A stretch of 17,900 bases of DNA from Clostridia bacterium. GTDB lineage: Bacteria > Bacillota > Clostridia > Oscillospirales > Butyricicoccaceae. Positions 13,767-17,900 of this stretch are shown here, piece after piece (position 1 is the first letter of the stretch; the number at the start of each line of letters is the position of its first letter). Location of the stretch: contig JAFQKM010000129.1 of NCBI GenBank assembly GCA_017396925.1, positions 1 to 17,900 of the forward strand, written 5' to 3'. Below the pieces are notes generated by a model, which saw only the letters and a list, made by a program, of their open reading frames with translations, did no database searches and had not been told where the DNA came from. Made by a program: the position numbers and the translations under genes.

Positions 13767-13838
13767 CAAATAAATTTTTATGCACAGCAATATTCATTTG
13801 TTACGATAAATTAAATAAATTTTCGTGACAATAAAAAA

Positions 13839-13862
13839 GAGGCTCCCCAAATGGGGAGCCTC
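13839..13862 (-). terminator. Terminator of solute-binding gene 2
   Basis: A 10-bp perfect stem, GAGGCTCCCC with its complement, around four bases; on the minus strand it is followed by TTTTTTATTG. Confidence 0.93.
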
Positions 13863-13896
13863 CGAAACTTTGAGGTTTCAGATCCTGTCTGCCGAA

Positions 13897-15480
13897 TTAT
13901 TCAGCCCAGGATACATAGTGCCAGTAGGTGTTACCGGAAGCATTCATTTCGAAGCCTTCCAGATCAGCATTCATAGCACGGACCATGTTCATGGAGTATG
14001 TGGGGACCTGGGGGCAGATCTCCTGGATGTAAGCGATGCACTCCTCGACCAGTTCCATACGCTTGGTCTCGTCCAGAGTCTGGACTGCCTCGTCATACAG
14101 AGCGTCGATCTTAGGATCGTTTGTGCGTGTCCAGTTGGAACCGCCGATCATCTTGGAGTGGTACTTATACTCGATGAAGCCCAGGGAGTTGGAAGTTGTG
14201 CAGTTACCGATGCAGGTCTCGAAGTTACCTTCGCCAGCAGCCGACAGGTATGTAGCCAGGTCCATGGACTCCAGGTTCATGGTTACGCCATACTCAGCCA
14301 GTGTAGCCTGGATGACCTCACCGCAGCGTCTCTTAACGTCGTCAGAGCAGATGCAGGAGAATGTAACTGTTGTGGGATCGATACCGGACTTGTCCAGGTA
14401 CTCCTGAGCCAGTTCGGGATTGTACTCGTCGATGTTTCTATCGGTAGCGCCAGCGAACATGCCGGGGGACTGACGATAGTTACCTGTGCCGGCGCCGTTC
14501 AGAGCGACCTCAACCAGAGCGTCCTTCTGGATAGCGCAGTTCATGAAGTGACGGAAGTCCTGATTGTCGAAGGGTGCAACTTCGTTGTTCAGGATCAGCC
14601 AGTTAAAGGATGTGCCGGGGATGTTGTAGACCGAGATCTTTTCGTTCTCTTCCAGACGGTTCAGGTCGTTGGTCTCAACTTCGATGATAACGTCGATCTC
14701 CTCAGCTTCCAGAGCGATGGTTCTGGAGGAACCTTCGGGGATGATTCTCCATGTCATGTTCTTGATGGAGGGAGCGCCGTCCCAGTAGTTCTCGTTGGCT
14801 TCGAATGTGATGCTGTTACCCAGATCCCACTCAACGAACTTATAGGGGCCGGAACCCATGGGGTTGGCATTGAAGTCGTTCTGCTCGTCGATCAGCTTCT
14901 TGGACAGAACTCTGTGGGAAGCCATATCATACAGTGTCTTCGCATAGACTGTCTTTGTTGTGACCTTGAAGTGTGTTTCGTCGATAACTTCAGCTGTATC
15001 CCAGAAAGCGGAATAGTTGATGGTGTAAGCTTCCTTCTCGCGAGCGTACTCCATGGAAGCGACCATATCCTCAGCTGTGACCTTGTCGCCGTTCTGGAAG
15101 TAAACGTCGTCACGGATTGTGAAGACCCATTCCAGATCGGAGGGGTTCTCCCAAGCGGTGATAACGCCGACTTCGGGCTCCAGTGTGTCAACATTTGTAC
15201 GCAGGAAGTAGTCAAATGTCAGCAGGTTCATGTAGCTTGCAGCGATGGCGCTGTGCTCATAGGGGTGCATTGTGGGAGGCTCGTTAGCTGTAGCGATGAT
15301 GATGCTGTCCTTAACTTCAGCTTCTGTGCCTTCGTTTGTGTTCTCCTCGGTCTTCTCTTCTGTCTTCTCTTCTGTCTTCTCTTCTTCTGTTGTCTCGTTG
15401 CTGCCGCAGCCGACGAACAGAGAGAAAGCCATAACGAAGACCAGAGCCAGGCCGAGCAGGCGCATGAATGTGTTCTTCAT
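13897..15480 (-). CDS. Solute-binding lipoprotein 2, ABC transporter family 5
   Basis: 527 residues. The signal peptide ends in LFVGC (Cys25). The linker after it is a Glu/Lys/Thr low-complexity stretch, partly a 12-bp tandem repeat. Core motifs match gene 1: IIIATANEPPTMHPYEHSA, a YFQNGDKVTAED segment, GSGPYKFVEW, PEGSSRTIALEAEEIDVI, APFDNQDFRHFMNCAI, CICSDDVKRRCGEVIQ, and the VSWAE end. The C-terminal part (GGSNWTRTND, then CPQVPTYSMNMVRA, then GNTYWHYVSWAE) is closest to the partial gene 4. AAGGAG lies 7 bases before the ATG. It has its own promoter, overlapped by a palindrome, and its own terminator, so it is probably a separately controlled receptor feeding a shared translocator. The ligand is unknown. 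Confidence 0.92.
   Translation of the reverse strand: MKNTFMRLLGLALVFVMAFSLFVGCGSNETTEEEKTEEKTEEKTEENTNEGTEAEVKDSIIIATANEPPTMHPYEHSAIAASYMNLLTFDYFLRTNVDTLEPEVGVITAWENPSDLEWVFTIRDDVYFQNGDKVTAEDMVASMEYAREKEAYTINYSAFWDTAEVIDETHFKVTTKTVYAKTLYDMASHRVLSKKLIDEQNDFNANPMGSGPYKFVEWDLGNSITFEANENYWDGAPSIKNMTWRIIPEGSSRTIALEAEEIDVIIEVETNDLNRLEENEKISVYNIPGTSFNWLILNNEVAPFDNQDFRHFMNCAIQKDALVEVALNGAGTGNYRQSPGMFAGATDRNIDEYNPELAQEYLDKSGIDPTTVTFSCICSDDVKRRCGEVIQATLAEYGVTMNLESMDLATYLSAAGEGNFETCIGNCTTSNSLGFIEYKYHSKMIGGSNWTRTNDPKIDALYDEAVQTLDETKRMELVEECIAYIQEICPQVPTYSMNMVRAMNADLEGFEMNASGNTYWHYVSWAE
15350..15385 (-). repeat. 12-bp tandem repeat in the linker of lipoprotein 2
   Basis: Three perfect head-to-tail copies of GTCTTCTCTTCT (plus-strand reading) encode repeated Glu-Lys-Thr-Glu in the tether after the lipidated Cys. 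The unit length keeps the frame, so copy-number change would lengthen or shorten the tether without breaking the protein. Confidence 0.9.
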
Positions 15481-15583
15481 GTCTTTTCTCCTTTTCTTTT
15501 TCCTTTTTTATTCTAAGCCTGTTGGCTCGGAACCGAATTGCATCCATTTCGTTATTTTTTTATCATAAAATGGAGACGCTCTC

Positions 15584-15611
15584 ATTATACTCTAAATATT
15601 AAGAAATTCAA
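15584..15611 (-). promoter_or_regulatory. Promoter of solute-binding gene 2
   Basis: Minus-strand TTGAAT (15606-15611), a 16-base spacer and a perfect TATAAT (15584-15589). The leader is about 100 bases. The rest of the 325-base gap upstream holds the gene 3 terminator and an imperfect hairpin near 15694-15720; nothing else is recognised. Confidence 0.72.
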
Positions 15612-15619
15612 TATTTAGA
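15591..15619. promoter_or_regulatory. Operator-like palindrome on the gene 2 promoter
   Basis: TCTAAATATT and AATATTTAGA, perfect 10-bp arms with a 9-base centre, cover the -35 box and spacer of the gene 2 promoter. A dimer bound here would block RNA polymerase, so repression is the simplest reading. No cognate regulator is identified. Confidence 0.6.
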
Positions 15620-15732
15620 AACCGATTTATTCACCAAATCTTTTCTTAATTTTTTGCGCATTTTCTACAATTTCGAAACTTTCCGCCCATTTACTGGCAG
15701 AAAACACATTTTTCTTCCAGTTTACGGCAAAA

Positions 15733-15758
15733 AAGCGGCGGTCCGAAGACCGCCGCTT
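15733..15758 (-). terminator. Terminator of solute-binding gene 3
   Basis: An 11-bp stem, AAGCGGCGGTC with its complement, with a TTCG tetraloop on the minus strand, followed by a T run and then GCC. Confidence 0.93.
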
Positions 15759-15805
15759 AAAGATCCGATTATGAAGTTTTACGATGTTCCTGTGGTTTCT
15801 ATTGC

Positions 15806-17356
15806 TTATTCAGCCCAGGATACATACTGCCATCTCAGGCCGCCGTTGGCCGACAGCTTGATGCCTTCCAGATTGGAGTTGAAGGCTCTTGTCTGGTTGA
15901 CCAGATAGATGGGAGCAGCGGGGCACAGCTCGTTGAGGCGTGCGACGCATGCTTCCAGCTTGGCTGTACGCTCGGCATCGTCGAGGATCTGGACAGCTTC
16001 CAGATACATCTGGTCGAGCTGATCGTCCTTGAAGGTCTTGTTGGAGCCGCCTGCATCGTCGGACAGATACTTACCTTCGATGAAGGACATCATGGTCGAT
16101 GTTGTATAACCGCCGATGGCTGCCTCAAAGTCGCCGTCTGCTGTTGCCGACAGATATGTGGCAAGGTCCATGGATTCCAGATTCATGGTGATGCCGAACT
16201 CCTGCAGGTTGGCCTGGATAACTTCGGCTGCACGGCGCTTTGTATCGTCGGAGCAGATGCAGGAGAAGGAAACGTTGGCAATATCCATACCGGACTTGTC
16301 AAAGTATTCCTGTGCCAGTTCCTTGTCATACTTATCCTGGTTCTCTTCGGTGAAACCGGAGAATACGGAAGGTGTCTGGCCCCAGATGCCCTGGCCGGCA
16401 CCATTCAGTGCGACCTGTGCAACGGCATTCTTATCGATGGCGCAGTTGACACCGTGGCGGAAGTCGACATTGTCAAAGGGATATGCCGAACAGTTGAGGA
16501 TCAGCTGGTTGTGGCCTGTACCTGTCTGATTCAGAACGGTGATGCCTTCGGTCTCGCCCAGACGGCCAAGGTCGTTGGACTCGACTTCGATGATAACGTC
16601 GATCTCCTGTGCTTCCAGAGCGATGGTTCTGGAGGAGCCTTCGGGGATGATACGCCATGTCATGTTCTTGATGGGAGCTTCGCCTTCATAGTAGTCGGCA
16701 AAGGCTTCGAAATCCAGATGGTCGCCCAGTTCCCAATTCTTGAAGACATAGGGGCCGGTGCCGACAGGATTTGTGTTAAAGTCGTTGTTCTCGTCGATCA
16801 GCTTCTTGGGAACGACCTTGATGGAGGTCAGGTTGACTGTAGCCTTGGCACAGGGAACCTCTGTGTGAATGTGGAAGGTATAGTCGTCGACGATCTCCAG
16901 CTTTGTCCACCAGTTGGTGTAAATGCTGGTCTGTGCGGAATACTGTGTCTTGGCGTATTCCATCGATGCAACGGCGTCTTCTGCCTTCATTTCATCGCCA
17001 TTGTGGAACTTGATGCCCTTCTGCAGCTTGATCTCCCAGAGGTTATCGTTGAGGGCGGTGACACTCTCAGCCAGCTGAGGTTCGGGGTCCAGTGTGTCGA
17101 TGTTGGTGGTCATCAGTGTGTTGTATGTCAGGCCGTTCATATAGTTGGCCGCGACAGCGTTGTGGTCATAGGGGTGGAGCGTGGGAGGCTCATTGGCGGT
17201 AGCAATGATAATGCTGTCCTTCTTTTCGCCGCCGGTCTGGGCTTCATCGCCGGCAGGGTCGGTGGTCTTCTCTTCTTCTGTGGTGCCGCAGGCTGCAAAT
17301 GAGAGGATCATCATCATCGCAAGCAGCAGGCTGAACAGCTTTGCCAGTTTCTTCAT
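15806..17356 (-). CDS. Solute-binding lipoprotein 3, ABC transporter family 5
   Basis: 516 residues from the ATG at 17354-17356. This start is preferred over an ATG two codons upstream because AAGGAG lies 8 bases before it, against 2 for the other. The signal peptide ends in the lipobox SFAAC (Cys23). A Thr/Glu/Asp linker leads to the family 5 core: IIIATANEPPTLHPYDHNA, LQKGIKFHNGDEMKAED, GTGPYVFKNW, PEGSSRTIALEAQEIDVI, YPFDNVDFRHGVNCAID, CICSDDTKRR, and the end RWQYVSWAE. It differs from the other copies in having ARLNELCPAAPIYLVNQTRA near the C-terminus, where they have CPQVPTY, so its ligand preference may differ. It has its own promoter and terminator. Confidence 0.92.
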   Translation of the reverse strand: MKKLAKLFSLLLAMMMILSFAACGTTEEEKTTDPAGDEAQTGGEKKDSIIIATANEPPTLHPYDHNAVAANYMNGLTYNTLMTTNIDTLDPEPQLAESVTALNDNLWEIKLQKGIKFHNGDEMKAEDAVASMEYAKTQYSAQTSIYTNWWTKLEIVDDYTFHIHTEVPCAKATVNLTSIKVVPKKLIDENNDFNTNPVGTGPYVFKNWELGDHLDFEAFADYYEGEAPIKNMTWRIIPEGSSRTIALEAQEIDVIIEVESNDLGRLGETEGITVLNQTGTGHNQLILNCSAYPFDNVDFRHGVNCAIDKNAVAQVALNGAGQGIWGQTPSVFSGFTEENQDKYDKELAQEYFDKSGMDIANVSFSCICSDDTKRRAAEVIQANLQEFGITMNLESMDLATYLSATADGDFEAAIGGYTTSTMMSFIEGKYLSDDAGGSNKTFKDDQLDQMYLEAVQILDDAERTAKLEACVARLNELCPAAPIYLVNQTRAFNSNLEGIKLSANGGLRWQYVSWAE

Positions 17357-17407
17357 GTTCATTTCTCCTTTTCTGATTTTAGTTTCTTCCGCCTAAATTA
17401 TTAACGG

Positions 17408-17461
17408 AAATTAACTTTAGTGCTATTGTACCTCTTTCGCTTCACTTTCGCAAGTTAATTT
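17408..17461. promoter_or_regulatory. Pair of 10-bp inverted arms flanking the gene 3 promoter
   Basis: AAATTAACTT (17408-17417) and its exact complement AAGTTAATTT (17452-17461) lie on either side of the promoter, 34 bases apart. One arm overlaps the -35 box and the other lies just past the transcription start. The layout suits two half-sites or a looped repressor. Confidence 0.5.
17425..17453 (-). promoter_or_regulatory. Promoter of solute-binding gene 3
   Basis: Minus-strand TTGCGA (17448-17453), a 17-base spacer and TACAAT (17425-17430), about 69 bases before the start codon. Confidence 0.7.
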
Positions 17462-17576
17462 ATATTTTGTTCAAACTTTTCGGTGGAATGAACGAATATT
17501 TCTTTATATTTTCAGTAGATTTTCCAAACTTTCCTGCACTTTTATTGCTATAGATAACATTTCATGAAAGTATAAA

Positions 17577-17604
17577 AAAGGCTCTGCCCGAGGGCAGAGC
17601 CTTT
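17577..17604 (-). terminator. Terminator of solute-binding gene 4
   Basis: A nearly perfect 13-bp inverted repeat (AAAGGCTCTGCCC with its complement) around two bases, followed on the minus strand by TTTATAC. Confidence 0.93.
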
Positions 17605-17639
17605 GATCATTACGTTTTGAGCCTGTACTGATTTATAAA

Positions 17640-17900
17640 TTATTCAGCCCAGGATACGTTGTGCCAGTATGTGTTGCCGGAAGCGTTGAACTCGTAACCC
17701 TGCAGGTTGGAGTTGTAAGCGCGAACGACGTCAGCGGAGTATGTGGGAACCTGGGGGCACAGATCCTGAATGTAAGCGACCATGTCTTCGACCATCTTTG
17801 CACGCTCTGTAGCGTCCAGAGTCTGGGAAGCCTTCTCATACATCTCGTCGATGTAAGCGTCGTTTGTACGTGTCCAGTTGGAACCGTTGATCATCTTGGA
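17640..17900 (-). CDS. Solute-binding lipoprotein 4, C-terminal part (cut by window edge)
   Basis: The last 86 residues of a fourth paralog; the rest lies beyond the right edge. It shares with lipoprotein 2 the stretch NGSNWTRTND (GGSNWTRTND there), CPQVPTYS and GNTYWHNVSWAE (YWHYVSWAE there), so genes 2 and 4 are the closest pair in the array. No upstream promoter can be judged. Confidence 0.9.
   Translation of the reverse strand, partial: SKMINGSNWTRTNDAYIDEMYEKASQTLDATERAKMVEDMVAYIQDLCPQVPTYSADVVRAYNSNLQGYEFNASGNTYWHNVSWAE

Noticed and set aside
15350..15385. CRISPR-like repeats
   Set aside because: The 12-bp units are directly adjacent with no spacers and encode a low-complexity linker. 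No CRISPR array is seen anywhere in the window.
1..17900. tRNA, rRNA, transposase or prophage genes
   Set aside because: None was recognised on either strand; the gaps hold promoters, terminators, palindromes and the repeats already listed.

Overview
The window looks like a low-GC-lineage Gram-positive, spore-forming anaerobe (class Clostridia, probably a gut Oscillospirales-type genome). The evidence is a YtvI-type sporulation membrane protein, lipobox signal peptides on solute-binding proteins, strong AGGAGG-type ribosome binding sites, intrinsic terminators after almost every gene, and GC-rich genes separated by AT-rich intergenic regions. The family placement is an inference; no rRNA is present to confirm it. 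Eleven protein-coding genes are supported. Two are cut by the window edges (an EF-G-like GTPase on the left, a solute-binding protein on the right). All are on the minus strand except the ytvI-marR pair.

Region 1 (1-4177, minus): a partial EF-G-like translation GTPase; a large membrane protein that looks like a copper-type P-type ATPase with its catalytic motifs lost and a very acidic N-terminal domain added; and the 23S rRNA 2'-O-methyltransferase RlmB. A multi-hairpin intergenic repeat lies between the last two.

Region 2 (4444-6066, plus): ytvI (AI-2E/permease family) and a MarR-type regulator 15 bases behind it, ending in a palindromic terminator shared with the convergent gene.

Region 3 (6156-11449, minus): an 877-residue TetM/EF-G-like GTPase carrying a C-terminal YacP/Rae1-type NYN (PIN-like) ribonuclease domain; a PatB/MalY-type C-S lyase; and a DUF401 permease. 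Each has a recognisable promoter.

Region 4 (11450-17900, minus): a second copy of the structured repeat between two terminators, then four tandem paralogous family 5 (peptide/nickel type) solute-binding lipoproteins (the fourth partial). The three complete genes have their own promoters, and all four have a terminator downstream. No permease or ATPase gene is visible, so these receptors probably share a translocator encoded elsewhere or beyond the right edge.

Most worth following up: (1) the fusion of a ribosome-protection-type GTPase with a Rae1-like ribosome-dependent mRNA endonuclease, a plausible single-protein system for clearing stalled ribosomes by A-site mRNA cleavage; (2) the degenerate P-type ATPase; (3) the dispersed repeat, whose two copies differ at 12 of 71 core positions, every one either compensated in a helix or in a loop or linker; (4) the receptor array with palindromes placed on its promoters.
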